DNA from: Histomonas meleagridis
Lineage: Eukaryota; Parabasalia; Tritrichomonadida; Dientamoebidae
DNA length: 64,000 bases
Reading direction: 5' to 3'
Assembly (NCBI GenBank): GCA_020186115.1
Contig: WSYJ01000178.1
Span: 682,001 to 746,000, forward strand
Under the pieces are notes generated by a model that was given only the letters and a program-made list of their open reading frames with translations, was not told the origin of the DNA and searched no databases. A program made the translations under genes and the position numbers. This document shows positions 8,506-18,469 of the stretch, one piece after another (the first letter of the stretch is position 1; each line of letters begins with the position of its first letter).

Positions 8506-10668
8506 ATGAATATAAAAAGGTTTCTTTCTGATTCATATCGACAACAAATAGATCAAAAAATTGATAGTTTAATATTAAATTATAAAATAAATCAAAGGGG
8601 CGAGGAAAAATTACGTGGAAATCTTTCTATTGATTCCGAAATATCAAATATTACAGAAAATGATGCATTAAATCTATATAAGAAAAAATGTGTGGATTTA
8701 AAGTTAGCTCCAAATGAAGCTGGAGAGAAACGTTTTATTGAACAATTCATGAATTCAATTTCCAAAAAATCTCTTCATTTAACTGGACTTGGATTAGGTC
8801 CAAGATGCATTTCTGGTCTTGTTGAAATTCTTTATTCAAATCCCAAAATTGTATTTATTGATTTATCATTAAATAAATTTGGCAACGAAGGTGCAAACAT
8901 AATTGGACAATACTTAATGACCAACCCATCTCTTATTTACTTAGATCTTAGATCAAATAGTATTGGTGTTACTGGTTGTACCAACTTATTTCTTGGACTT
9001 CGACAAAATTATCATATAACGCATCTTGACATATCAGCTGTTAATGGTATAGATCCTAATAGAGTTGGCACAGAAAGTTGCAAAGCACTTAGTGAAGTCA
9101 TTGCATCAAGTCAAACCTTATCTAATTTGAATCTTTCAACATGTGGCATTACACCTGAAGGATGCAATTTTATTGGACCTTCTCTTGTTCAAAACACATC
9201 TTTAATGGTTTTAGATCTTTCTTCTAATCGTTTTGGCTCGATCGGTGCTAACAATTTATTTGCCTTAGATGGTTCTTTCGGATGTCTTTCCACTTTAAAT
9301 CTTTCACGAAACGGAATTGGGAATAAAGCTTCACAAAGTATCTGTCATCAACTTGAAATTAGCAATACTTTGATGACTATTGATCTAAGTGAAAATGATC
9401 TTGGAAAACCTTTTTTAACACGACTTTATTCTGCCTTTCAAGCAGGTACCCAAGTACAGTCTCTTAATCTTTCTAATAATCGGTTTGGACCCGAATGTTC
9501 CGATTTGTTTCACATCATAATTCGCGATTTTCGTTCAATTAAAAATTTGAATTTATCATCGAATTCATTAAAGGACAATACGATTATACAATTATCTGAT
9601 GCTCTTAAGCGAAACAATACAATAATTTCATTAGATCTTAGTCGTACTGATTGTTGTGATGATGGAGCATGTGCACTTAGTGGAGCAATTTCAACGCATT
9701 TATCATTACAAAGAATTTATTTAAGTTCCAATAAAATCACTGATCTTGGCGGAGTACCAATTGTTAAATCTTTAGGCGTTAATAATACGTTAATATCGAT
9801 TTCATTAAAAAATAACGAATTAAAAGATGAAACAGGTAATGAACTATTAAAAGTACTTCAACAAAATCCTTCTGTTACTGATATTGATGTAAGTTATAAT
9901 GATTTTAGTTATCGATGTTATGTTAAATTAACACAATCTATTGAAGAACATCGACATTCATTAAAGTCAAATGTTGAAGAAATTGCTAAGAAACATATAA
10001 ATTACTTAAAAGAAGAAGAAAAGAAATTGTTCGATTTTAGAAACGAAATACAAAAACAAACAGAAAATGTTAACTCATTAATTAATGAAAAAGATTCAAA
10101 GAAAATTGATTTCACAGAATTAAAAAAGAAGAAAGAAAATGAAATAGAACAATGTAAACATGATCTTGATGAAATTACAGAAAAATATAAAATGATTACA
10201 AACGAAAGAAACGTTAAACAAGACGAATATAATTCGCAAAAATTGGAACTTGAGAACGTATATCAAAAAGAAGCTCTTGAATATAAAAAAATTTCTTCTA
10301 AAAAAATCGCTTTAAGTGATAAATTAAAACAATTAAAAAGTGAACAAAAAGCAAAAGAAATTGAAAACGCTCAAAAAATTGATGAATTAAAAGCAAAATT
10401 AAATGACGCAAGAGATCAATTAAGAGCTCAAATAGAAGATGCACTGTCTGCAAAGGAGTTTTATATCGAAAAGGAAAAAAGAGAATTGGAAGAGGCAAAG
10501 GCTTTGGAAAAGGAAAATAAAAAGAAAAGAAAAAAGAAAAAAGGGACAAAAACAAAGAAAAAGGAAAATGTCAGCGCGCTTACAACGCCATATATAACAA
10601 ATAGGCCAGTAAATAATAGATCTATAGTAAGACCAAAAACTTCATTAGGAACAAGAAAAAGAGTGTAA
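8506..10668 (+). CDS. Leucine-rich repeat plus coiled-coil protein
   Basis: 720 residues. After a ~90-residue N-terminus, about 12 ribonuclease-inhibitor-type LRRs run from roughly 90 to 480, each with L-x-x-L-x-L-S-x-N-x-(I/L/F) and a helical half. From about 485 to 665 there is a long charged coiled coil rich in K and E, then a strongly basic lysine run and a tail with T-P-Y and R-P-K-T motifs. The order LRR then coiled coil is that of LRRC45-like centrosome/basal-body linker proteins and of some flagellar dynein-regulatory subunits. That identity is inferred from architecture only. It is divergent from the CKK gene over 74 bp, which fits a shared microtubule role. Confidence 0.65.
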   Translation: MNIKRFLSDSYRQQIDQKIDSLILNYKINQRGEEKLRGNLSIDSEISNITENDALNLYKKKCVDLKLAPNEAGEKRFIEQFMNSISKKSLHLTGLGLGPRCISGLVEILYSNPKIVFIDLSLNKFGNEGANIIGQYLMTNPSLIYLDLRSNSIGVTGCTNLFLGLRQNYHITHLDISAVNGIDPNRVGTESCKALSEVIASSQTLSNLNLSTCGITPEGCNFIGPSLVQNTSLMVLDLSSNRFGSIGANNLFALDGSFGCLSTLNLSRNGIGNKASQSICHQLEISNTLMTIDLSENDLGKPFLTRLYSAFQAGTQVQSLNLSNNRFGPECSDLFHIIIRDFRSIKNLNLSSNSLKDNTIIQLSDALKRNNTIISLDLSRTDCCDDGACALSGAISTHLSLQRIYLSSNKITDLGGVPIVKSLGVNNTLISISLKNNELKDETGNELLKVLQQNPSVTDIDVSYNDFSYRCYVKLTQSIEEHRHSLKSNVEEIAKKHINYLKEEEKKLFDFRNEIQKQTENVNSLINEKDSKKIDFTELKKKKENEIEQCKHDLDEITEKYKMITNERNVKQDEYNSQKLELENVYQKEALEYKKISSKKIALSDKLKQLKSEQKAKEIENAQKIDELKAKLNDARDQLRAQIEDALSAKEFYIEKEKRELEEAKALEKENKKKRKKKKGTKTKKKENVSALTTPYITNRPVNNRSIVRPKTSLGTRKRV

Positions 10669-10929
10669 TTAATTTAATTTGTTAATAAAGTTTTAGAGAA
10701 TGAATTTTTATTATATCACTTTATTTGTAATTTTATGATGAATATCCGTTCTGAAAATTTTTGTCTATAAATGATATGAATAACGATCCGAAATTTTAAC
10801 GTTAAGCGATGAAAAACTTATGATTCTGAAACTTTTTGTTCAGTATTTCAACACATATAGAATATTATTTGAATCGTTTGTTTTTTACAATATCGAAAGA
10901 GTCAGAAATTTTCTGTTAAGTTTTTTTAA

Positions 10930-10935
10930 TCATTT
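10930..10935 (+). promoter_or_regulatory. Initiator element of the BspA-like gene
   Basis: TCATTT fits TCA(C/T)T(T/A). The predicted start A at 10932 lies 14 bases before the ATG at 10946, which supports that ATG over the one at 10820. Further upstream are TAACGA (10781) and the palindrome TAACGTTAA (10797-10805), which resemble Myb recognition elements. Confidence 0.5.
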
Positions 10936-10945
10936 GCACTTTTGC

Positions 10946-13633
10946 ATGATATCTTTATTTCTAATATTATTACATAACTATGTTCAAGCATTTGAATGGG
11001 ATAATCGAACCAAGAAACTTACTATAAACAATCAAAGCGATTTTGCAAATATTACATCTATTAAGGATCAAATAAAATATCTTGAAATTGAAGGAAATAA
11101 TGTTACATATATTCCAAGTGGTCAATTTACTGATGCTGAAGCACTTCAACATATTAATTTATCTGATTCTGTAAAAACAATTCAAGAAAATGCTTTTCGA
11201 AATTGCCAAAATTTAACAAACATTAAATTTGGTACAGGTTTATGTGAAATTTTAACATGTGCGTTTCAATCATGTTACTCTCTTCAATTCATCGATTTGC
11301 CTAAAAAAAATCTCACGATTGGTTCAAATGCATTTAATGAATGTTATTCTTTAACAAATGTTACAATTCCTTCAAGTCTTTTTTCATTAGATGGAACAGC
11401 TTTTGGTTCTTGTATAAGTTTAAAAAGCGTAACATTTGAAGAAAAAATAAATCTTACATCGATACCAGATAGCTGCTTTTATGGTTGTGGAAATTTAACA
11501 ACTATTAATATACCTTCAAAAGTAACATCAATAGGAAGTCAAGCGTTTTATTCATGTTCAAGTTTACAAACTATTACATTACCCGAAGAAGTAACCGAAA
11601 TCGGAAATCAAGCATTTTCAAGGTCTGGCATTACCTCATTTAATATCCCAAAATATTTGACTCAAATAGGATCATCTGTTTTCTCTCATTGTATGAAATT
11701 AAATGAAATAATAATGAATGAAAATTTAACATCAATAGCTCAATCTTTATTTTGTTCCTGTACATCACTAAAAACCATTAATATTCCGAATTTAATTCAA
11801 ACAATTCAAGAAAATGCATTTGATGGATGTACATCTTTAACAAATATAACTGTTGGAACAGGAGTTACATCTATATCAAATTATGCATTTCGATATTGTG
11901 CAATCAAATCATTTAATATTCCTTCAGCAACAACATCTATAGGCAAATATGCATTTAGTTCTTGTTCAGAGCTTTCAACATTTACAATCACAGAAAATAG
12001 TAAATTAACATCAGTTGGAGAATATGCATTTTCACATACAGGAATAACTGAAATCATATTTCCAAAATCTCTTACATCTATTTCAGATAATGCATTTGAA
12101 AGTTGTTCAAATTTAAGTAAAATAGTTCTTGGAGATGTTAAAATAATTTCCGCAAGTTTATTTTATGATTGCGTGAGTCTATATTCTGTTACATTAGGAA
12201 ATTCTATAAATGAAATTCGAGGTTATTCTTTTATGAATTGCAAAAAGCTTACGCAGATTACATTACCTAACACAGTCAAAAAAATTGGTAATTATGCTTT
12301 TAGTTCAGCCGGACTTATAACAATAACAGATGTAAAAAATGTTGAACAACTTGGAGAAAATGTGTTTGAGCATTGTGAATCATTAACAACTATTGATATT
12401 TCAAATATTAAAACAATTTCAAAGAATGCATTTTCTTGTTGTTTAGCATTAAAAACATGTGTAATTGGAAATTCACTTGCAACAATTGGAGAATGTGTAT
12501 TCCAAAATTGCATATCTTTAACGACTATTCATATTCCAAGTACAACAACGTCAATAGGAAATATGTCATTTTCTAATACAGAATCATTGCAATCTATTGT
12601 AGTTGATTCATTTAACCAATACTATTGTAATTATTTAAATGATGGTGTACTATATAATCAAAAACTAACAGAATTGATTGCTTATCCTGGATCAAAACAA
12701 GGGGAATGTATTATACCAGATTCAATAAAAATTATTAAAAATCATGCATTTCATGGAAATAAAGGGGTGACACAATTATCGGGAGGTAAAAATTTGAAAA
12801 CTATTGAAAATTATGCTTTTAGAAATGCAAGATTCATTAATATTACACTTCCTGATTCAATTGTAACCATTGGTGCTCACGCATTTGAAAATTGTAATTA
12901 TATGAATACACTATATATAGGTTCAAAACTTCAAAGCATTGGTGATTATGCATTTAATTATTGTACAGCTCTAAGATGTTTATTTTATTATGGTACAAAA
13001 GAACCAACTTATGGTAAAGATCCTTTTGGACATGTAACACAACTAGTAAATTCAACAATTCAATGTTTAAATGAATATACAAGTAATACTTTTTGCGGAT
13101 TTAATGTTCATTTTGGATCATTGACGGAATGTATTCCTGCAACTGGAACATTTTCATATTCAAATACATTTGCTCCATCTGATCCATTTACAGCATCAGC
13201 ACCAGTCAATTGGGAACTTACTGCTATTCCTTATACATCTGTTGTACTTACAAAATATTCTGAAATTATAGGTTCATATACTACCCAAACAATTAGTTTT
13301 TTATATACAAATAATCAACAAACTTATATGCCAATTGAAACTCAAATGTATTATTATACTTTTGGCGAAACATTTGTTACAATGACGTTCTATGAATATT
13401 CATTCGCACCTAATCAAAATAATAATAATAAATCAAATGTTAAAATCGGCACAACAGAAATTGTTATTATTGTTATAACCATCACAATTGTACTAAGCTG
13501 TGTAGCTGTAATATTATTAACATTCTTCAGAAATCGAAAGAAGGCACTTGCTGCAATTCAAAACAATCAAAAAAATGAAACAAAAAATCAGGAACCTGTA
13601 AATGATAATAGTGATGAAATTTTTGATATTTAA
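10946..13633 (+). CDS. BspA-like (LRR_5/TpLRR) surface protein
   Basis: 895 residues from this ATG. It begins with a good signal peptide (MISLFLILLHNYVQA). About 25-30 repeats of ~23 residues follow, of the Treponema-pallidum LRR type, with the recurring core I-G-x-x-A-F-x-x-C-x-S-L-x-x-I-x-I-P. A non-repeat segment around residues 750-850 precedes a single transmembrane helix (EIVIIVITITIVLSCVAVIL), the stop-transfer F-R-N-R-K-K and a short acidic tail ending in DEIFDI. In Trichomonas such proteins form a very large family thought to act in adhesion to host cells, mucus or bacteria. An in-frame ATG at 10820 would bury the signal peptide. Function is known only for the family. Confidence 0.88.
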   Translation: MISLFLILLHNYVQAFEWDNRTKKLTINNQSDFANITSIKDQIKYLEIEGNNVTYIPSGQFTDAEALQHINLSDSVKTIQENAFRNCQNLTNIKFGTGLCEILTCAFQSCYSLQFIDLPKKNLTIGSNAFNECYSLTNVTIPSSLFSLDGTAFGSCISLKSVTFEEKINLTSIPDSCFYGCGNLTTINIPSKVTSIGSQAFYSCSSLQTITLPEEVTEIGNQAFSRSGITSFNIPKYLTQIGSSVFSHCMKLNEIIMNENLTSIAQSLFCSCTSLKTINIPNLIQTIQENAFDGCTSLTNITVGTGVTSISNYAFRYCAIKSFNIPSATTSIGKYAFSSCSELSTFTITENSKLTSVGEYAFSHTGITEIIFPKSLTSISDNAFESCSNLSKIVLGDVKIISASLFYDCVSLYSVTLGNSINEIRGYSFMNCKKLTQITLPNTVKKIGNYAFSSAGLITITDVKNVEQLGENVFEHCESLTTIDISNIKTISKNAFSCCLALKTCVIGNSLATIGECVFQNCISLTTIHIPSTTTSIGNMSFSNTESLQSIVVDSFNQYYCNYLNDGVLYNQKLTELIAYPGSKQGECIIPDSIKIIKNHAFHGNKGVTQLSGGKNLKTIENYAFRNARFINITLPDSIVTIGAHAFENCNYMNTLYIGSKLQSIGDYAFNYCTALRCLFYYGTKEPTYGKDPFGHVTQLVNSTIQCLNEYTSNTFCGFNVHFGSLTECIPATGTFSYSNTFAPSDPFTASAPVNWELTAIPYTSVVLTKYSEIIGSYTTQTISFLYTNNQQTYMPIETQMYYYTFGETFVTMTFYEYSFAPNQNNNNKSNVKIGTTEIVIIVITITIVLSCVAVILLTFFRNRKKALAAIQNNQKNETKNQEPVNDNSDEIFDI

Positions 13634-13846
13634 GAGTAAACCTCATTTTTCTTTATTCTTTTATGTATAAGAATTATCATAAAATACACCATATTCATAT
13701 GAAAGTAAATATAATTTTTTTTCCCCCCCCCCCCCTCATTTTATATATAAATAATTTTTTATTTTTTTGATATATATAAAAAAAAATGATTTAAAATTCT
13801 TATCAAATAAAATTTAAAAAATATCTAACAATAATAATATTTATTA
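13634..13846. other. Convergent spacer with a 13-C homopolymer
   Basis: Short AT-rich spacer between the 3' ends of the BspA-like gene and Sec24. It contains a T-tract followed by an uninterrupted run of 13 cytosines at about 13723-13735, extreme for this base composition. No gene is seen. Confidence 0.7.
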
Positions 13847-15628
13847 TCATTCTATTACTTTAATTTCATTGTACCATCTTTTCGCTTCTTCTTCGTTATC
13901 TATCATTGAGTCAAATTCAATTTCCGTTTGCGGTGTATATATTTTCATTAAATGCAGACCCAATTTTTTCATTTCTATATTTATTATTTCGATTTCTTCA
14001 TTTGATGGCATTGGGAAAACAATTGTCATTTCTTTTGCCCAAATAATTTTAAACATTTTTTTATTTATTGTCATCATAGAAGGAAACACAGACAATGCAA
14101 ATCTTTCTACGCACATCATATTAATAAAAGATTTATCTTTAAATGTACCACAATGCAATAAAATTGGCAAAAACCTCAAATTCGGCAAAATATTTCGAAA
14201 CATTACTATTCTTTTATAAAAGATTAATTCGTTTTTTTCGTTAATTCTTTTCCGTAATAAATATAATGCTAAAGCAGATTCATCAATAGGTAATTTGATA
14301 ATATCAGTAATTTGTAATTTCCCATTTATAATTCGAATTTTTCGATTGCCATCATCATCATAAAATCGAGTAGCTAATTGATAGAAAAAATATTCGTTTT
14401 GTATCATTTCGTTTTTCCCTTTAATTTCATATATAACACTTTGAGATGAGTTTAATATCGGATATTCAATAACATTATTCTCGAGTTGTGTACATGGGCC
14501 CATTACATTTCCAATTGTAAATTCATTGGATACGCGAAGATATGATGTAGTATCCCATGCAGTATCTTCATTAAATAATGAAATTAATGTAAATAATTGA
14601 CCAAATGGAGCTATAACACCACTTGTGCTTAAGGAAAGTTCTTCAAGTTCACGAACAGGAGCTCGCTTAAAAACACTAAGTGAAATCGAGCGTCCAAGAA
14701 GAAGTTTTTTGAAAAAAATGTTTTTTAACTTTGAATCATTACATAATTCAGATGTGAAAAATATGACTCTCCCACCTATACCTTTACATATATCATTTAT
14801 TAGATTCAAGGATTCAAGTGGATATGAGGGTCTTTCATTATTTATATGAATATGTGAGAGAACTCGAATAATTGATGACTTAGCTTCAGAGGAGTTTACA
14901 AAAAAAGTGTCGGCAGTGATATGCATCAATGTGAACTCATATTCAACAAAGCTTTGTATTGAACAGGTACGAAGATTGACAACCGAAACAGTGGAAGAAA
15001 AAAGAATAAGGCCAATTTCGTCGGTTGGACGGGAATTATTAAGAGATTCAGTAATGTTGGAAATTAATGTTTTAGATGAATTGGTGTTATTAAGAAGAAG
15101 GTTTTCATCAACAACAAAAAGAAAACAACGAGGCTTCCCATTGGAAGCATGGTTGGAACGAGGAGGAATTATATCATAAACAATGTGATGAAGTTCTGGT
15201 CTGTCATATTTAATGGTCATGTCATAAGGTGGAGTAAAGTGAATAATGGAATTGGTGGTGTGACAAAGTGGACATTCCCAGGATTTGAATTGAGAATTAA
15301 CTATAACAAAAGGAGAAAGATATGACTTACAAGTAATACATCTTGGGATTGAATTTTTTCTACAATCTATTCCTGGAACATTAACATTTGGTGGAAGTGG
15401 ACGGAAAATTAAAAATGGTGAAATTAATTTTGATATTTGTGATGTGACTGGATTTGGAATTGATTGTGAAATACTTCGAACAAACTCGGAGGTGCAAAAA
15501 TCACTCTCCTTGAGTGAATTTACACTTTCGTTGATCGAAATATTTGAGTCTGAATTGCTCAAAATGTTTTGGATTTGGGGTACCCGAAAAATAAACGTAC
15601 TTTCAAAAATAATTTTATTATTTTCCAT
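13847..15628 (-). CDS. Sec24-like COPII coat subunit
   Basis: 593 residues. A zinc-finger segment near residues 93-125 has two C-x2-C pairs (IPRCITCKSYLSPFVIV ... WECPLC), matching the Sec24 form with its conserved R-C and P-F-V. A trunk domain begins at P-R-C-F-L-F-V-V-D around 178. A beta-sandwich, a helical region and a short gelsolin-like end follow. Sec24 selects cargo in the inner COPII coat at ER exit sites. It is much shorter than typical Sec24 (900+) because the proline-rich N-terminal extension is absent. The ATG lies only 9 bases from the stop of the next gene on the same strand, so its promoter must sit inside that gene's 3' end. Confidence 0.8.
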   Translation of the reverse strand: MENNKIIFESTFIFRVPQIQNILSNSDSNISINESVNSLKESDFCTSEFVRSISQSIPNPVTSQISKLISPFLIFRPLPPNVNVPGIDCRKNSIPRCITCKSYLSPFVIVNSQFKSWECPLCHTTNSIIHFTPPYDMTIKYDRPELHHIVYDIIPPRSNHASNGKPRCFLFVVDENLLLNNTNSSKTLISNITESLNNSRPTDEIGLILFSSTVSVVNLRTCSIQSFVEYEFTLMHITADTFFVNSSEAKSSIIRVLSHIHINNERPSYPLESLNLINDICKGIGGRVIFFTSELCNDSKLKNIFFKKLLLGRSISLSVFKRAPVRELEELSLSTSGVIAPFGQLFTLISLFNEDTAWDTTSYLRVSNEFTIGNVMGPCTQLENNVIEYPILNSSQSVIYEIKGKNEMIQNEYFFYQLATRFYDDDGNRKIRIINGKLQITDIIKLPIDESALALYLLRKRINEKNELIFYKRIVMFRNILPNLRFLPILLHCGTFKDKSFINMMCVERFALSVFPSMMTINKKMFKIIWAKEMTIVFPMPSNEEIEIINIEMKKLGLHLMKIYTPQTEIEFDSMIDNEEEAKRWYNEIKVIE

Positions 15629-15636
15629 TCATAAAT

Positions 15637-16071
15637 TTATTCTTCAGAGAGTGTTTGCGCTTGAAGGTCATTAATTGGTAGACCAATTCCAGCACCTTCT
15701 TTTTCATGTGCAACAAAATTTGATAATGCATCGATCTCAATCAAAATACCAATTTGTTGGGTCCTATCCTTTAGGACTTTCTGTAAATCACTGACCTTCC
15801 TTTGATATTCTGCAGATGCCGAGATTTCATCTTTCCAACGATCAATAAACGCATCAATCCATGATAAAGCAGATTCTAGTGTGTTTGGATAACTTTGTAT
15901 TTGGTGTGTAAAAGTTTTTAGAAATGGTGAAATTAAATTTGGTTGCATTTGATTGACCAAAAGAGGAATTTCTTCCTGTGGTTTTTTAAGAACAAATGAC
16001 ATCAGTGATTGATCACCACTTCTGATTGCCTGCTCTAAAAGTTGGGAACTTCCTTCAGTATTTTCAGACAT
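15637..16071 (-). CDS. Stand-alone Utp12-domain protein
   Basis: 144 residues from the ATG at 16071; the upstream open frame offers only a TTG. Nearly the whole length fits the Utp12 helical domain: L-L-E-Q-A-I-R-S-G-D-Q-S-L at the start, P-F-L-K-T-F-T-H-Q-I-Q-S near 50-62, W-I-D-A-F-I-D-R-W near 70, and a final helix with L-x-x-R-T-Q-Q-I-G. In WDR43/Utp5 and related proteins this domain follows WD40 propellers and assembles the t-UTP subcomplex of the small-subunit processome in the nucleolus. Here no WD40 repeats are encoded, so either the propeller is a separate gene or the protein is a reduced version. An AACCGTTG element and a GC-rich inverted repeat lie just upstream. Confidence 0.55.
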   Translation of the reverse strand: MSENTEGSSQLLEQAIRSGDQSLMSFVLKKPQEEIPLLVNQMQPNLISPFLKTFTHQIQSYPNTLESALSWIDAFIDRWKDEISASAEYQRKVSDLQKVLKDRTQQIGILIEIDALSNFVAHEKEGAGIGLPINDLQAQTLSEE

Positions 16072-16086
16072 TTTGTTGGTCGGCGA

Positions 16087-16123
16087 AACCGTTGAAGTGC
16101 CCCAAATATTCGGGCACCCCAAG
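16087..16123 (-). promoter_or_regulatory. Upstream elements of the Utp12 gene
   Basis: AACCGTTG at 16087-16094 (Myb-type core) is followed by an inverted repeat with arms GTGCCC (16097-16102) and GGGCAC (16112-16117) around a 9-base loop, within CCCCAAATATTCGGGCACCC. It is 16-50 bases from the ATG. A closely similar GC-rich block recurs at 63509-63532. Confidence 0.35.
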
Positions 16124-16163
16124 AATCACAAAAATTACAAATCATGATGATTTCGTCTTACTA

Positions 16164-16754
16164 TTATCTTTTGAGTTTTTCTGTTAGCTTAGCTATTTTT
16201 GCATCTTTTAAGCGCATTAATTGCTCAAGCTTTAAAATTTTTTTTTCGAGTGCTTTTATGTATTCTTCTTGCTCTTCACATTCTTTAATTTTTTCAATGA
16301 GAAGTTTTCTATCATCTTCTGCTTGATGTAATTTTATAGTTTGAATAGGAGCCAAGTTTTGATCGTACGAATCATTTTGATTAAAATCATCAAAATAATT
16401 ATTTTCTTTGCGATAATCCGATTCAACTATTAACTTAAACTTCCAGAGAACTTTTTCTATAACACCAGGTCTTGAATTTGCAAGATTAGTAATTGTTTCT
16501 GTATCAAGACCCATCGAAATTTTTTTTAATACTTTAGTATTTAAAGTTTTCCAATTGTATATTTTTGAGTCAACTCTGAGGGCTTGACTATAATTAAATA
16601 AATCGACCATTTTTGGATAAAAATGTGAAACGACTTCAGCCATTAAAACTCCATCACTAAAATCTCTTACTAAGTTTCGTTTTCTCCTAGACAATGGTAT
16701 TGTATCAACCCATTGATATAATTCATCAAGTTGCTCTTCTGTAAGTTCTTCCAT
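16164..16754 (-). CDS. SPEF1/CLAMP-type calponin-homology protein
   Basis: 196 residues. Residues 8-110 form the CH-like domain of SPEF1/CLAMP, with near-signature stretches L-Y-Q-W-V-D-T-I-P-L-S-R, R-N-x-x-R-D-F-S-D-G-V-L-M-A-E-V, the F-Y-P-K-M-V segment, and N-W-x-x-L-N-x-K-V-L. After a short linker a C-terminal coiled coil (about 145-196) has leucine heptads. SPEF1 bundles microtubules and bridges the central-pair tubules of motile flagella. The fit is strong, with the same domain order as the family core and a shortened linker. It agrees with the HYDIN-type gene in this window as part of the flagellar central apparatus. Confidence 0.87.
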   Translation of the reverse strand: MEELTEEQLDELYQWVDTIPLSRRKRNLVRDFSDGVLMAEVVSHFYPKMVDLFNYSQALRVDSKIYNWKTLNTKVLKKISMGLDTETITNLANSRPGVIEKVLWKFKLIVESDYRKENNYFDDFNQNDSYDQNLAPIQTIKLHQAEDDRKLLIEKIKECEEQEEYIKALEKKILKLEQLMRLKDAKIAKLTEKLKR

Positions 16755-17140
16755 TTTTTTAACGTACAGTCTTCAATATTTTCCCTTTGAATTTGATGAC
16801 ATGTTACATGAATTTGCGGTTTCAGTCCAAACAAAAATTTATTTGTTTCTATTTTCAAAGCAAAGCTTTTTTAGGTACATCTTCATGACAATCAAATGAT
16901 ATGAAATCATCTAATTCTTTGGTTTTAATATCCAAATGAAAATATGGAAGACAACAAATTGTTATGATTTAGATACATGTTTCCTATATTTGTATTAAAG
17001 ATGTAAATAACAACCAACTTACAAGATAAATATTCAAAAATGATATTTATTTTGTTTTGATTCCTCTAAGAAATATTTCACCCTCAACTCTCCAAGAATC
17101 ATAGGGAAAGGAGTTTTTATATTAAGTTTTTTTCAAGATT
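16755..17140. other. Intergenic, no gene recognised
   Basis: About 385 bases of AT-rich DNA upstream of the SPEF1 gene and downstream of the Myb gene. No protein-like frame or repeat is seen. Confidence 0.5.
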
Positions 17141-17857
17141 TCAAAACGTTATGAACCAATCGTCAAATAATTGAGGAGTTTTTAAAAAAGGGTCTTCATC
17201 AATTTCTTTCATTTGACTATCAATTTTATAAGTCCAAAAGTCATCATCGAAACTATAAAATTTGGAATTTCCATATTTGGTGTTTTCTAAATCGGTTGGA
17301 AACTCTTGTTGAAGTGCATGATCTTCCTCTATTTTTTCGATTTTATCTTCTTTCTCAATAGTTTTATTTTCTTTAATCTCTAGCTCTTTTTCATCATGTG
17401 ATTCTTGTGTAGCACCTTGTTCTGGAAGGTATAGAGACCCATCAGAGGCTACTAAGCACCTTGCTCTTAATGAGGAATACCATCTATTTTTCACGGAATT
17501 TTCACTTCTTCCATCCATTAATTTTGATATCGTTCCCCATTTTGTTCCAAGGTTGTTTACGTGCTGAACAATTTTTGAGTCTTCTTCGATTGTCCAAGGA
17601 TCGAATCTATTTGATGGTGATAAGTAATTTATCCATCTGTCTCGACATTGTCTTGGTGACTTCCCAGGCATCATTTTTGCAATTTCATACCATGTCTTGT
17701 ATTCTCTTGTTTTGAGGAGTTCTATTAATAATCTATCTTCATCATTTGAAAAAACTCTTCTTCGACAGCAAACAACTTTATTTGATATGTCATCAACATT
17801 TACGAATTGTATTTCTGGCCCTATGTCAATATTCCACGTGTTTCTTTCTCTTTTCAT
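17141..17857 (-). CDS. R2R3 Myb-like DNA-binding protein
   Basis: 238 residues from the ATG at 17857; the frame upstream has only TTG. Two Myb repeats lie at about residues 32-82 and 83-133. The first has F-S-N-D-E-D-R-L-L with W-Y-E-I-A and C-R-D-R-W-I-N-Y-L, the second has P-W-T-I-E-E-D-S-K-I with W-G-T-I-S and V-K-N-R-W-Y-S. The tryptophan spacing is normal except that the first W of R2 is F. The C-terminal half is acidic with an E/K-rich helix and a W/F/D-rich end, possibly an activation region. Trichomonads carry many such Mybs, which regulate genes through Myb recognition elements near the initiator. Confidence 0.85.
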   Translation of the reverse strand: MKRERNTWNIDIGPEIQFVNVDDISNKVVCCRRRVFSNDEDRLLIELLKTREYKTWYEIAKMMPGKSPRQCRDRWINYLSPSNRFDPWTIEEDSKIVQHVNNLGTKWGTISKLMDGRSENSVKNRWYSSLRARCLVASDGSLYLPEQGATQESHDEKELEIKENKTIEKEDKIEKIEEDHALQQEFPTDLENTKYGNSKFYSFDDDFWTYKIDSQMKEIDEDPFLKTPQLFDDWFITF

Positions 17858-18469
17858 TTTTTTGAATTCAAGCGTGGTTGCCAGAAGATAAACCGGCCTC
17901 ACACAATTCAAAATTTCAATCAATTTCGTGCTTTTTGTGACTACAGCTCAAATTTGAGAAGACAACAGTTCAATTTCGCAAAGCAGGTTTTATCGTTAAT
18001 TCAAAAAGCGTTTACAAAATCCTCAGTCTGCGTGCAGGAAAATTTTGCTTCCACGTCTTTTTTAAAGTAGAATGACCAATTTTTAGAAAAAACAAGTATA
18101 CTATATTGAAATAAGATATTTTTTTTAATAAAGAATCAAGCAATATCAGAAATTAACTTTAATTTTTAGAATGTAAAATTGATAAAAGACAAAACTTTGG
18201 ATACTAGAGTGATTGAGATTATCAGGTAACTGAAAATATTCATACTTATAGTGAGAAAAACCTCAAAAAAATTCATTTTTCTCATTTGGCGGTTGTATTC
18301 AAAATAATGTCAAGTCCTGACATTTTTTGTATAAAAATATGGTTATAAAAATATGACACAAGTAACTTTTTCATTATAATTTGGTCGCTCTCATTTTTCA
18401 TTAATTCACATCGAAATTCGATTTGATTTCTCTATTATTTTGATTTTTAATAAAATTTTTTTCTAATAA
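17858..18469. other. Intergenic upstream of the Myb gene
   Basis: About 610 bases between the Myb start and the 3' end of the BEACH gene. It contains TTTGGCGGTTG at about 18286-18296, one of the recurring GGCGGTT/AACCGCC blocks of this window. No coding potential is convincing. Confidence 0.5.

Noticed and set aside
8432-8536. N-terminal extension of the CKK protein to the ATG at 8536
   Set aside because: It would overlap the start of the divergent LRR gene, and the extra 35 residues look like promoter read-through.
14907-15179. 90-codon plus-strand frame opposite Sec24
   Set aside because: It is the complement of the conserved Sec24 trunk and zinc-finger region; no independent evidence.
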